DNA of 13,756 nucleotides from Candidatus Bathyarchaeota archaeon (GTDB taxonomy: Archaea; Thermoproteota; Bathyarchaeia; Bathyarchaeales; WUQV01): NCBI GenBank assembly GCA_009889585.1, contig WUQV01000073.1, positions 1-13,756 of the forward strand, in the 5' to 3' direction. The notes under the pieces are model-generated. The model saw only the letters and a list, made by a program, of their open reading frames with translations, was not told the origin of the DNA and did no database searches. Of the stretch, positions 1-6,678 are shown one piece after another. Made by a program: the position numbers and the translations under genes. Position 1 is the stretch's first letter, and each line of letters opens with the position of its first letter.

Positions 1-714
1 GAGTACCTTTTATATATTGGATGTACTGCTTCTTATGATACAAGGGCTATAAAAGCATCTCGGGCAATAGCAAGCGTCTTAATGAAGCTTGATATTGATT
101 TTGGAATTCTTGGTGAAGAGGAAAGTTGTTGTGGAAGTGAGATAAAAAGGATGGGTGAGATGGGATTGTTTGAAGAGCTAGTTGAAAGAAATAAGGAGCA
201 ATTCAAAGAGCTTAATGTTAAAAAATTAATAACTTTATCTCCGCATGCATTTAACGTCTTTAAAAATGAATATGGAGATAGGGATTTCGATGTTTGGCAT
301 TACTCCATTGTTCTTTCTGAATTTATCGATTATGTAAAGTTCAAGAGGAATCTTAATGCAAGGGTCATTTATCATGATCCATGTTACCTTGGGAAGCAAA
401 ATGGAATATTTGAGGAGCCGAGGAAGATATTGCGAAGGATCCCAGGGGTAAAATTGCTTGAATTCGAAAGAAATAAAAGCAAAAGCCTTTGTTGTGAAGG
501 AGGTGGAGGCAGGATGTGGTTTGAAGGAACGGGGGAGGGGGAGAGAAACGCAGTGATAAGAGTTAAGGAAGCTGTTGAATTAAACGCTAATGTAATAGCT
601 ACTGCGTGCCCATTTTGCCTTTTAACTTTAGAAGATGCTGTGAAAATTTTGGGATACGAAGAAGAAATGAAAGTTATGGATATAGCTGAAATCTTAAATC
701 AGGCTTTGTGGTGA
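1..714 (+). CDS. HdrD/GlpC-like CCG-domain iron-sulfur protein, C-terminal part (5' truncated)
   Basis: The frame is open from base 1 and ends at TGA 712-714, so 237 residues of a longer protein are visible; the ATG at 82 is internal. Two cysteine-rich CCG domains of the HdrB/HdrD/GlpC/LutA type are seen. The first begins with IGCTASYD and contains SCCG (visible residues 43-44). The second has DPCYLG (C128), CCEGGGG (C164, C165) and CPFC (C203, C206). In this family the CCG domains bind Fe-S clusters and pass electrons to or from thiol/disulfide, quinone or flavoprotein partners. The last CxxC of the first domain reads SPHA instead of CPHC, so that site has lost cysteine ligands. The stop codon lies within the ribosome binding site of the next gene, etfB, which makes a shared operon with the Etf and HdrA-like genes very likely. 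An N-terminal ferredoxin domain may lie outside the window. The physiological partner is unknown. Confidence 0.85.
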   Translation, partial: EYLLYIGCTASYDTRAIKASRAIASVLMKLDIDFGILGEEESCCGSEIKRMGEMGLFEELVERNKEQFKELNVKKLITLSPHAFNVFKNEYGDRDFDVWHYSIVLSEFIDYVKFKRNLNARVIYHDPCYLGKQNGIFEEPRKILRRIPGVKLLEFERNKSKSLCCEGGGGRMWFEGTGEGERNAVIRVKEAVELNANVIATACPFCLLTLEDAVKILGYEEEMKVMDIAEILNQALW

Positions 715-720
715 TAAGCA

Positions 721-1494
721 TTGAACGTCATTGCATGTATTAAAAGAGTTCCTGATGTTAGCGAAGTTGATGTTGAGATAGAACCAAGCGGTAAGGAGAT
801 AAAGAAGGAGAGGCTTACTTTCATTATTAATGAGTGTGATAATTATTCCTTAGAAGAAGCCATTAGGATAAAGGAGAGATTTGGTGGAAGCGTTACAGCC
901 ATTACCGTTGGATCGAGGGAGGATGAAGAAATATTGAGAAGGGCTCTTGCTATGGGCGCTGATAAAGCCATAAGAGTTGATTTTGACTTGAAAGGTGATT
1001 CATATACTATTGCAAGAGTTCTTTCAGAGGTTATAAGAGGGGAGAAGTACGACTTAATATTCTTTGGAGCTTTATCTGGGGATTTTGGATGTGGGCAAGT
1101 TGGAGCTTATGTAGCGAAAATCCTCGGCATTAATTGCGTTACATTTGTGAAAAGGATAGAGTACTTGAGCGGCTTCATTAAAGCATATAGAGAATTGGAA
1201 GGAGGTTTAGAAGAAGCATACGATGTAAAGCTTCCAGCCGTCGTAACGATTCAAACTGGGATAAACGAGCCGAGGTACGTCTCGATAATGGGGATAAGGA
1301 GGGCGAGGGCGAGGGAAATAAAGGTGTTAACGCTTCAAGATTTAGGGCTTAAGGATATCGACATAGCTCCTAAGGTTAAGTTAGAGCGGTTATACTTACC
1401 ACCTCCGGTGAAAGCTGCTGAATTAATCGCTGGGACGCTAGAGGAAATAGCTATGAAGCTTGTTGCTTTGTTAAAAGGGAAGGGAGTGATATAG
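721..1494 (+). CDS. etfB: Electron transfer flavoprotein, beta subunit
   Basis: This 257-aa protein has the normal EtfB length and layout: N-terminal MNVIACIKRVPD, the NECDNYSLEEA segment (37-47, equivalent to the usual N-x-x-D-x-x-AVEEAL nucleotide-site motif), MGADKAIRV (78-86) and GALSGDFGCGQVG (116-128). EtfB packs with EtfA and holds a second nucleotide, AMP in ordinary Etf or a bifurcating FAD in some Etf classes. Which of the two applies here is not settled by eye. The start is TTG 721, chosen because GGTGAT (710-715) lies 5 bases upstream and overlaps the stop of the previous gene. EtfA begins one base after the stop. The protein acts in the cytoplasm and carries electrons from a dehydrogenase or to an Fe-S partner. 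The flanking CCG-domain and HdrA-like proteins are the obvious partners. Confidence 0.93.
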   Translation: MNVIACIKRVPDVSEVDVEIEPSGKEIKKERLTFIINECDNYSLEEAIRIKERFGGSVTAITVGSREDEEILRRALAMGADKAIRVDFDLKGDSYTIARVLSEVIRGEKYDLIFFGALSGDFGCGQVGAYVAKILGINCVTFVKRIEYLSGFIKAYRELEGGLEEAYDVKLPAVVTIQTGINEPRYVSIMGIRRARAREIKVLTLQDLGLKDIDIAPKVKLERLYLPPPVKAAELIAGTLEEIAMKLVALLKGKGVI

Positions 1495-1495
1495 A

Positions 1496-2470
1496 ATGTC
1501 TGTATTAATTGTTGCTGAGCATAGAAAGGGAGAAATTAGGGATGTAACGTTTGAATTGCTTAGTAAGGGAAGGGAAATTGTGAAAGCCATGGGTGGGGAT
1601 TTATATGCAGTAATCCTTGGTAAGGATGTTATGAAGCTTGCAAAAAGCATAGCTGAGTTTGCAGATAAAATATTCGTTATTGAGGATGAAAGAGTGGAGA
1701 ATAATGCTGAAGCTTATGTAAGAGTGCTTAAAAGGTTAGTTGAAAGAATAAGTCCGAAGTTGATAATTATGGCGAATTCCTCTTTTGGATTAGATATAGC
1801 CCCTTGTCTTGCAATGGAATTAGATATTCCTCTTATTACAGATTGCGTTGGGCTTAAATTTAGTGATGATAAGCTTATAGCAACGAAATCGATTTATGGT
1901 GGAAAAGTTCTTGCTGATTACTTGTTCGATTATGGGAAAACTTATTTTGTGACTTTAAGGGTAGGAGAGTTTAAGGTAACATATGAAAAAGGAAGGGGGG
2001 AAATAGAAGTTCTTCCTTCAATTGTGAAGGAAGAAGTAGTCAATAAAAGGTTTATAGGGTTTATAGAACCTGAAAAAGGAGAGGTGGATATAACCGCTGC
2101 TGATATTATTATCTCCATTGGTAGGGGGATTAAGGAAAAGGGGAATATTAAAATTACAGAAGAGCTTGCAAATACATTAGGAGGTGTTCTTGCTTGCTCA
2201 AGGCCGATAGTCGATTATAATTGGTTGCCAAAGGATAGGCAGGTTGGATCCTCTGGGAAGATAGTGAAGCCAAAATTGTATTTAGCTCTTGGCATAAGCG
2301 GCGCGTTTCAACATATAATAGGTATGAAGGATTCCAGTTTAATAATAGCTATAAACAAAGATCCTATGGCTCCGATATTCCGAGTTGCACATTATGGAGT
2401 CGTTGGAGACTTGCTTAAGATAGTTCCGGAATTAACTCGAATGATAAAGGAATCCAAAGGCATTAAATAA
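1496..2470 (+). CDS. etfA: Electron transfer flavoprotein, alpha subunit
   Basis: This 324-aa protein is collinear with EtfA. Its C-terminal FAD-binding domain carries the family signature in order: GRGIKEKGNI, the SRPIVDYNWLPKDRQVG stretch, SSGKIV (252-257), GISGAFQHIIGM (266-277) and INKDPMAPIF (286-295). The N-terminal half is the usual Rossmann-like domain that pairs with EtfB. ATG 1496 is preceded by GGAGTGAT (1483-1490) with 5-base spacing, and only one base separates it from the etfB stop. The TAA stop shares its last base with the ATG of the HdrA-like gene (TAATG), which implies coupled translation. There is no N-terminal ferredoxin fusion. The expected role is the flavin electron carrier between the HdrA-like or CCG-domain proteins and an unseen dehydrogenase. 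Confidence 0.95.
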   Translation: MSVLIVAEHRKGEIRDVTFELLSKGREIVKAMGGDLYAVILGKDVMKLAKSIAEFADKIFVIEDERVENNAEAYVRVLKRLVERISPKLIIMANSSFGLDIAPCLAMELDIPLITDCVGLKFSDDKLIATKSIYGGKVLADYLFDYGKTYFVTLRVGEFKVTYEKGRGEIEVLPSIVKEEVVNKRFIGFIEPEKGEVDITAADIIISIGRGIKEKGNIKITEELANTLGGVLACSRPIVDYNWLPKDRQVGSSGKIVKPKLYLALGISGAFQHIIGMKDSSLIIAINKDPMAPIFRVAHYGVVGDLLKIVPELTRMIKESKGIK

Positions 2471-3765
2471 TGAGTCAAAGGGTTTTAATCATAGGCGGTG
2501 GAGTAGCAGGGCTTCAAGCTGCTTTAGATATAGCAAATGCTGGTTTAAAGGTAACATTAGTTGAAAGGGAGCATTCACTTGGTGGAAGAGCAGCCCAAGT
2601 TTATAAGACATTTCCGAATTTGATTGAAGTAAAGAGTATTCTTAAGCCTATGATGGAATTTGTTTATTTGAATAAAAGCATTAATACCCTAACTAATTCT
2701 ATTGTAAGAAGTGTGGAAGGCGAATTTATGAAATTCAATGTAGTAATAGAAAAAAGGCCAAGATATGTTGATATAGACAAATGCGATAAGTGCGGTAAAT
2801 GCTCAGAGGTATGCCCGATAATCGTTCCAAACGAATTTGATATGAATTTAAGCGAAAGAAGGGCGATTTACTTGCCGTTTAAGTACGCTATTCCTCCGGC
2901 TTATGCTGTAGATTTAAAATCTTGTATTCACTTTTCCAAGGGATGCAATAGATGTGTGGAGGCTTGTCCGAATAATGCAATAAACTTTTATGAAAAGCCG
3001 GAAGTAATTAACGATACTTTTTGCTCGATAATTGTAGCTACTGGATTTGATCAATTCAATGCAGTGATTAAGGAGGAGCTTTCATATGGAGTGTATAAAA
3101 GCGTTATTACTGAACTTGAATTGGAAAGGATGCTTGATGAAGAAGGTCCAATGAAAGGAGAGCTCATAATAAATGGGAAGGTTCCAAAGGATATAATCTT
3201 CATACAATGTGTTGGTTCAAGGGATAGGAAAATCGGAAATACTTGGTGTTCAAGGGTTTGTTGCATGAATACTATGAAGCAAGCTTATTTGATAAAGGAA
3301 AAAATACCAGATGCAAATGTTCAAGTGATGTTTATAGATGTTAGAGCCTTTGGGAAAAATCATGAGGAGTTTTATGAGTTAGTGCAAAAAAAGGGAATAA
3401 TCTATAATAGAGGTATTGGAGCTGAAGTTTATAAGAGAGGTGATAAATTAATCGTTAGAGCTGAGGATACGTTGCTTTCTAGACCGTATGAGATCGTTGC
3501 TGATTTGGTAGTTTTAGCTGCTGGAATAATCCCAAGGGAAGATACGAAGGCATTAGCTGAAGTTTTAAAGATTAAAGTTGGAGAAGATGGATTCCTATTG
3601 GAGAGGGATCGACAATTTCAAGTCGAATCAACGGCGAAAGGGATATTCATCGCTGGTTGTTGTCAAAGCCCTAAGGATATAGCCGATTCTATAACGCAAG
3701 GAAGCGCTGCTGCCGCAAAGGTTATAGGCGCCATAAACGAAGCCCTACGCTCGGGCGCTCCATGA
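2470..3765 (+). CDS. HdrA-like FAD / [4Fe-4S] oxidoreductase
   Basis: This 431-aa protein follows the HdrA plan. An N-terminal dinucleotide-binding motif (GGGVAG, 9-14) with LGGRA (38-42) binds FAD. A ferredoxin-like insert carries CDKCGKCSEVCP (C105, C108, C111, C115) and a second set C152, C159, C162, C166, enough for two [4Fe-4S] clusters. The HdrA hallmark QCVGSRD (C247) is followed by WCSRVCC (C260, C264, C265). The C-terminal part has FIDVRAFG, AAGIIPRED and CQSPKDIADSITQGSAAA. It is shorter than methanogen HdrA (about 650 aa) and stops right after the reductase domain, so the extra C-terminal ferredoxin domain is missing. ATG 2470 overlaps the etfA stop by one base, and the TGA overlaps the queT ATG by four. 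In methanogens HdrA is the electron-bifurcating flavoprotein; here a role in Etf-coupled electron transfer is inference. Confidence 0.88.
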   Translation: MSQRVLIIGGGVAGLQAALDIANAGLKVTLVEREHSLGGRAAQVYKTFPNLIEVKSILKPMMEFVYLNKSINTLTNSIVRSVEGEFMKFNVVIEKRPRYVDIDKCDKCGKCSEVCPIIVPNEFDMNLSERRAIYLPFKYAIPPAYAVDLKSCIHFSKGCNRCVEACPNNAINFYEKPEVINDTFCSIIVATGFDQFNAVIKEELSYGVYKSVITELELERMLDEEGPMKGELIINGKVPKDIIFIQCVGSRDRKIGNTWCSRVCCMNTMKQAYLIKEKIPDANVQVMFIDVRAFGKNHEEFYELVQKKGIIYNRGIGAEVYKRGDKLIVRAEDTLLSRPYEIVADLVVLAAGIIPREDTKALAEVLKIKVGEDGFLLERDRQFQVESTAKGIFIAGCCQSPKDIADSITQGSAAAAKVIGAINEALRSGAP

Positions 3766-4244
3766 GGACGAAGGGTTTAACGACGTGCGCGATTTTAGCC
3801 GCTACGTATGCAGCTTTAGTAAACGTCTTACATCCGATAAGCTTTATGCAAATTCAAGTCCGCGTGGCGAACGCCTTAATGGGGCTAGTTCCTACGATCG
3901 GCATGCCAGCCGTCTACGGTTTAACGCTAGGCGTTTTCCTAGCGAACTTAACGAGCCCATTAGGGCCGATAGACTTAATAAGCCCTGTATTTAGCTTCAT
4001 TGGGTTGATGATGATTCATAAGTTGAGGAATTATAGTGTTATAGCTGGGTTGTTAATTTATAGCTTAATCCTTGGGGCATGGGTTTCATTTATGCTATGG
4101 TATGTCTTCAATTTACCATATATATTGACATTCGTATATGTAACAATTGGTATATTAATAGCGACGGTAGGATTAGGTTATTTAATGCATAGATTCATTG
4201 GTAGGTTCTTAATTGTTGAGAAAAAGGGCAGTGGCTATAATTAG
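3762..4244 (+). CDS. queT: QueT-family membrane transporter for queuosine/archaeosine precursors
   Basis: This 160-aa, very hydrophobic protein has about five membrane segments (roughly residues 5-22, 37-62, 68-86, 91-112 and 117-145). The segment IQVRVANALMGLVP (31-44), the following GLTLGVFLANL (53-63) and the GPIDLISPVFSF stretch (68-79) match the plan of QueT, whose bacterial members read QFRVSEAL...GL..G.FLAN...G..DI. Those members are substrate-binding (S) components of ECF-type uptake systems for queuosine precursors. Start ATG 3762 overlaps the HdrA-like stop (ATGA), and the 3' end overlaps queC by about 32 bp. The pairing with queC supports a 7-deazaguanine substrate. The first 230 bases are clearly GC-richer than the rest of the gene. 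No energising ECF ATPase is visible in the window. Confidence 0.8.
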   Translation: MRTKGLTTCAILAATYAALVNVLHPISFMQIQVRVANALMGLVPTIGMPAVYGLTLGVFLANLTSPLGPIDLISPVFSFIGLMMIHKLRNYSVIAGLLIYSLILGAWVSFMLWYVFNLPYILTFVYVTIGILIATVGLGYLMHRFIGRFLIVEKKGSGYN

Positions 4245-4905
4245 CGGAGGACCTGATTCTATAGGGTATGCTTGCCTATGGAAGCTTAAAGGATATGCTA
4301 TTCATCCGATATTGTTTTCCTATGGACAAAAGGGATTAAAGGAAGTTGAAGTCGCTAAGCGATTATTTGCTTGTCTTAATTTTGAGGCTCCATTAGAAGT
4401 TGATATATCATTTATGAAGGAATTATGGAAGGGAATACAATTAACTGATGAAGGCATAAAAATTGAGGAGACATATAAGCCAAGCGTCGTAGTTCCATTA
4501 AGAAATGCTTTGTTTTTGACGATTGGTATGATTTATGCTATTTTCATAGATGCTGATGTCGTTATATATGGTGCAACTTTAAGTGATTGCTCCCTTAGAG
4601 AGCAGGAGGATAAGCCGATGTATCCAGATTGTACTCCTCAATTCCTTGAAGGATTGCAAAAAGCTTTGAATATAGGCCATTTTTGGAATGTTACAAAAGT
4701 TGAATTATGGTCTCCAGCAAGGGAGTCTTTAACGAAGAGCGAGTTGTTGAGAAGAAGCTTTGAAATAATGGGCGATTTAATATTTGAAACTTGGAGTTGC
4801 TACTTAAGTGGTAATAAGCAATGTGGTAAGTGTGAATCATGTATGAATAGAAAGAAGGCGTTTGAAGAAGCTGGAATAATCGATAGGACTAAGTATGAGT
4901 CGTGA
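4213..4905 (+). CDS. queC: 7-cyano-7-deazaguanine (preQ0) synthase
   Basis: QueC converts 7-carboxy-7-deazaguanine to preQ0 with ATP and ammonia. In archaea preQ0 is inserted into tRNA at G15 and turned into archaeosine. The 230-aa protein has the PP-loop ATP motif SGGPDS (11-16), FSYGQK, VVPLRNALFL, and YGATLSDCS followed by YPDCTPQFL. At the C-terminus the zinc site WSCY...CGKCESC supplies C196, C204, C207 and C210. The length is normal for QueC. Start codons TTG 4213 and TTG 4216 are both possible after GGTAGG; GTG 4231 is a third option just before the PP-loop. The gene starts inside the end of queT, so the two are co-translated. No other preQ0 genes (queD, queE, folE) or tgt lie in the window. 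Confidence 0.93.
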   Translation: MLRKRAVAIISGGPDSIGYACLWKLKGYAIHPILFSYGQKGLKEVEVAKRLFACLNFEAPLEVDISFMKELWKGIQLTDEGIKIEETYKPSVVVPLRNALFLTIGMIYAIFIDADVVIYGATLSDCSLREQEDKPMYPDCTPQFLEGLQKALNIGHFWNVTKVELWSPARESLTKSELLRRSFEIMGDLIFETWSCYLSGNKQCGKCESCMNRKKAFEEAGIIDRTKYES

Positions 4906-5257
4906 TGCTATTATAGTTTACAATGCTTAAAGCTCACGAACGCGATTATCTTCTTCTGAATGTTAAATGAAGCAAGAGGAAGTTCCAGAGGAAGCTGCTT
5001 GTGAAGAAGGATATGCTAACTGCGACAGATAAAGCCTTTAGCTGGACAAGTTGCAGGGCCGTCTGCTTAATTCCGTTAGGTTACGCATTATGCTTTAGAC
5101 TTACATAAAAGGCTATCGAGGTTTCCATGATAGATGTAACGAAGGGACAACTGGCCTGTGATGCATTGCTAAGGATTAACGCTATGGACCTGATAGGACG
5201 TTATAGCAATTTATGGCATAACATTCTAGGAACCTTTCGCCCTCTTAAGGTTGCCCC
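4906..5257 (+). ncRNA. Gene-free region with nested inverted repeats; candidate structured RNA
   Basis: No frame on either strand stays open over this 352-base stretch. It contains a set of paired segments. (a) 4947-4956 pairs with 5003-5013 (10 pairs, one bulged G), enclosing AAGCA 4970-4974 with TGCTT 4996-5000. (b) AGCCTTT 5033-5039 pairs with AAAGGCT 5108-5114, enclosing the small hairpin GCAG 5053-5056 / CTGC 5063-5066. (c) A long bulged stem lies at 5157-5223: TGT/ACA, ATGC/GCAT, ATTGCTA/TAGCAAT, TAACG/CGTTA and CTAT/ATAG around the loop GGACCTG. (d) AACCTT 5231-5236 pairs with AAGGTT 5247-5252. A TATA-like ATTATAGTTTA lies near 4909. I do not recognise RNase P RNA, SRP RNA or a tRNA. 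The strand is assumed, and the pairings were found by eye. Confidence 0.3.
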
Positions 5258-5261
5258 TTAA

Positions 5262-5507
5262 ATGCGCCGTAGCGAGGCTGATAAGGCCGTCGAGGACGAT
5301 GATACAGGAACGTTGAGCTTGACATTAAGTCGATCAGGACTTATAGCTAGGATTGAGATCGTCGCTAATACGCATCCATCGAGAGGCCGAGCTAGGAAGG
5401 CAAAAGGGAGCGCCAGCCTCATCGCTTCGGTAACTCGTTCAAGCTTAAAGCTCGCTACAACCTTGACGAGGATAAGGCTCTGGGGCGCGAAGAGCGTGAG
5501 CGAATGA
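5262..5507 (+). CDS. Doubtful 81-residue ORF overlapping the mdh start
   Basis: An ORF from ATG 5262 ends in TGA 5505-5507, overlapping the mdh ATG in the ATGA fashion typical of coupled archaeal genes. The predicted protein is rich in Arg, Ser and Ala, has no recognisable domain, and has no convincing ribosome binding site (the upstream bases are TTGCCCCTTAA). The frame used by mdh is also open upstream, back to a TAG near 5391, without any start codon. The stretch may therefore be non-coding leader or a decayed gene rather than a real small gene. I list it because the overlap geometry is suggestive and the stretch is otherwise unexplained. Confidence 0.2.
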   Translation: MRRSEADKAVEDDDTGTLSLTLSRSGLIARIEIVANTHPSRGRARKAKGSASLIASVTRSSLKLATTLTRIRLWGAKSVSE

Positions 5508-6418
5508 TCGCGATCGTTGGCACCGGCAAGGTCGGCGTCGCAACGGCCATACATTTAGCGGTTAAAGGGTTAGACGACCTCGTGCTCATCGACATCGTCG
5601 AAGGCCTTCCTCAAGGTGAGGCGCTCGACCTTACGCATATGTGTACGACGCTCGATGTGGACGTAGATATAATCGGCTCAAACGATTACAAGGACATGAC
5701 AGGATCGGATCTCGTCTTAATATCCGCTGGGTTCATTAGGACTGCGGATATGTCGCGGCTCGACCTCCTTCATAAGAATACTGAAGTCGTCAAGACGATT
5801 TCTAAGGCTATAGCCGAACACGCGCCTAAATCCAACGTCATCATGATAACAAATCCTCTTGACGTCATGACCTACGTCGCTTACAAGGTGACGGGCTTCG
5901 AGAGGAACAGGGTCTTCGGATTCAGCGGCCTGCTGGACGTAGCGAGGTATAAGAGCTTAATCGCTAAGGAGCTAGGCGTAGCCGCTTCGACGGTATACAC
6001 GACGATCGTCGGGGAACACGGCGACTCGATGGTCCTCCTGCCGAGGTTCACGCTCGTAGGAGGCATGCCGTTGACATCACTCCTATCGCCTGAGAAGATA
6101 GCGAAGATCATCGAGAGGACGAAGAGAATGGGCTCGGAGATAATTCGGCTGAAGAAGTGGTCGGCGTCTCATGCGGTCGGCGCTGGCGCGGCTTCGATGG
6201 CCGAGGCGGTGAAGAAGGATGCGAAGGCCATAATGCCAGTCTCAACGTACCTCGATGGCGAGTACGGGACATCGGACGTTTGCATAACCGTGCCATCCGT
6301 CCTCGGTAAGAACGGGGTCGAGAAAATAATCGAGCTGCCTCTTAACGAGGAGGAAAAGGCGGCCCTTCGAAGAAGCGTTAACGTCGTTAAGGAGGCAATA
6401 GCACAAGTTAGGTTGTGA
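5504..6418 (+). CDS. mdh: Malate dehydrogenase (NAD-dependent, LDH-like family)
   Basis: This 304-aa protein interconverts malate and oxaloacetate. The N-terminal Rossmann motif is GTGKVG (6-11), and D30 at the end of the second strand favours NAD over NADP. The mobile loop FIRTADMSR supplies R79 and R85; an arginine at the R79 position is the malate, not lactate, signature. ITNPLDV holds N117, LLDVAR holds D145 and R148, and GEHGDS holds the catalytic H172. The length is normal for archaeal LDH-like malate dehydrogenases. ATG 5504 is chosen because the protein then begins directly at the first beta strand (MIAIVGTG); a GTGA at 5495-5498 can serve as the ribosome binding site. The gene is GC-richer than the upstream operon and is probably transcribed separately, with its terminator at about 6619-6640. 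Confidence 0.93.
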   Translation: MIAIVGTGKVGVATAIHLAVKGLDDLVLIDIVEGLPQGEALDLTHMCTTLDVDVDIIGSNDYKDMTGSDLVLISAGFIRTADMSRLDLLHKNTEVVKTISKAIAEHAPKSNVIMITNPLDVMTYVAYKVTGFERNRVFGFSGLLDVARYKSLIAKELGVAASTVYTTIVGEHGDSMVLLPRFTLVGGMPLTSLLSPEKIAKIIERTKRMGSEIIRLKKWSASHAVGAGAASMAEAVKKDAKAIMPVSTYLDGEYGTSDVCITVPSVLGKNGVEKIIELPLNEEEKAALRRSVNVVKEAIAQVRL

Positions 6419-6678
6419 TCGTTGAAAAGCCCTATCCGCTCGGCTTAAACGAGCGATGCTTCCTAAGAGGTTTACGTCCTAGGACGCCTTAGTATGTTAA
6501 ATCATCTCCTTCATGGCAACGGAATCTTGGTTTCATAGCTTAAGATTACCATCTCAAGCTATCCCTCATTAAGACGATATGAACGCTTGCCTCCTCTACC
6601 GGTTTGAAGCTAGCACCATTATTTCTCTTTTTTACTTTTAATTCATTATCTTCAGCGTGATAAAAAGCATCTTTCCCC
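6419..6678. other. Convergent intergenic spacer with hairpins
   Basis: This spacer separates the convergent mdh and panD genes and contains no ORF. It holds three symmetric elements. The first is a 6-bp hairpin, CGCTCG 6437-6442 with CGAGCG 6450-6455. The second is a perfect 12-bp palindrome, CGTCCTAGGACG, at 6475-6486. The third is a longer stem-loop at 6535-6562 with arms ATAGCTT/AAGCTAT and AGAT/ATCT, one A-C mismatch and a TACC loop. A T-rich tract follows. The location between gene ends favours roles in 3' end formation or mRNA stability over operators. Confidence 0.5.
6619..6640 (+). terminator. T-rich archaeal terminator for mdh
   Basis: A pyrimidine tract containing a run of six T and several shorter T runs (TTATTTCTCTTTTTTACTTT) lies about 200 bases after the mdh stop on its sense strand. 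Archaeal RNA polymerase terminates at such T tracts without needing a hairpin. The same tract is A-rich on the other strand and would not serve panD. Confidence 0.5.

Noticed and set aside
3785..3994. 69-residue plus-strand ORF inside queT
   Set aside because: It is an alternative frame in the GC-rich start of queT; the queT frame encodes a coherent membrane protein with family motifs.
4970..5060. RNase P RNA, suggested by GAGGAAGTTCC and a nearby ACAGA
   Set aside because: The match to the universal core is imperfect and the paired second core region near the 3' end was not found, so I do not call it.
5258..5554. Minus-strand ORF of 98 residues across the mdh start
   Set aside because: It overlaps the well-supported mdh N-terminus and has no recognisable motif or ribosome binding site; it is an antisense shadow of GC-rich sequence.
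6600..6620. tRNA T-arm-like GGTTTGAAGC
   Set aside because: No matching D-arm, anticodon arm or acceptor stem surrounds it.
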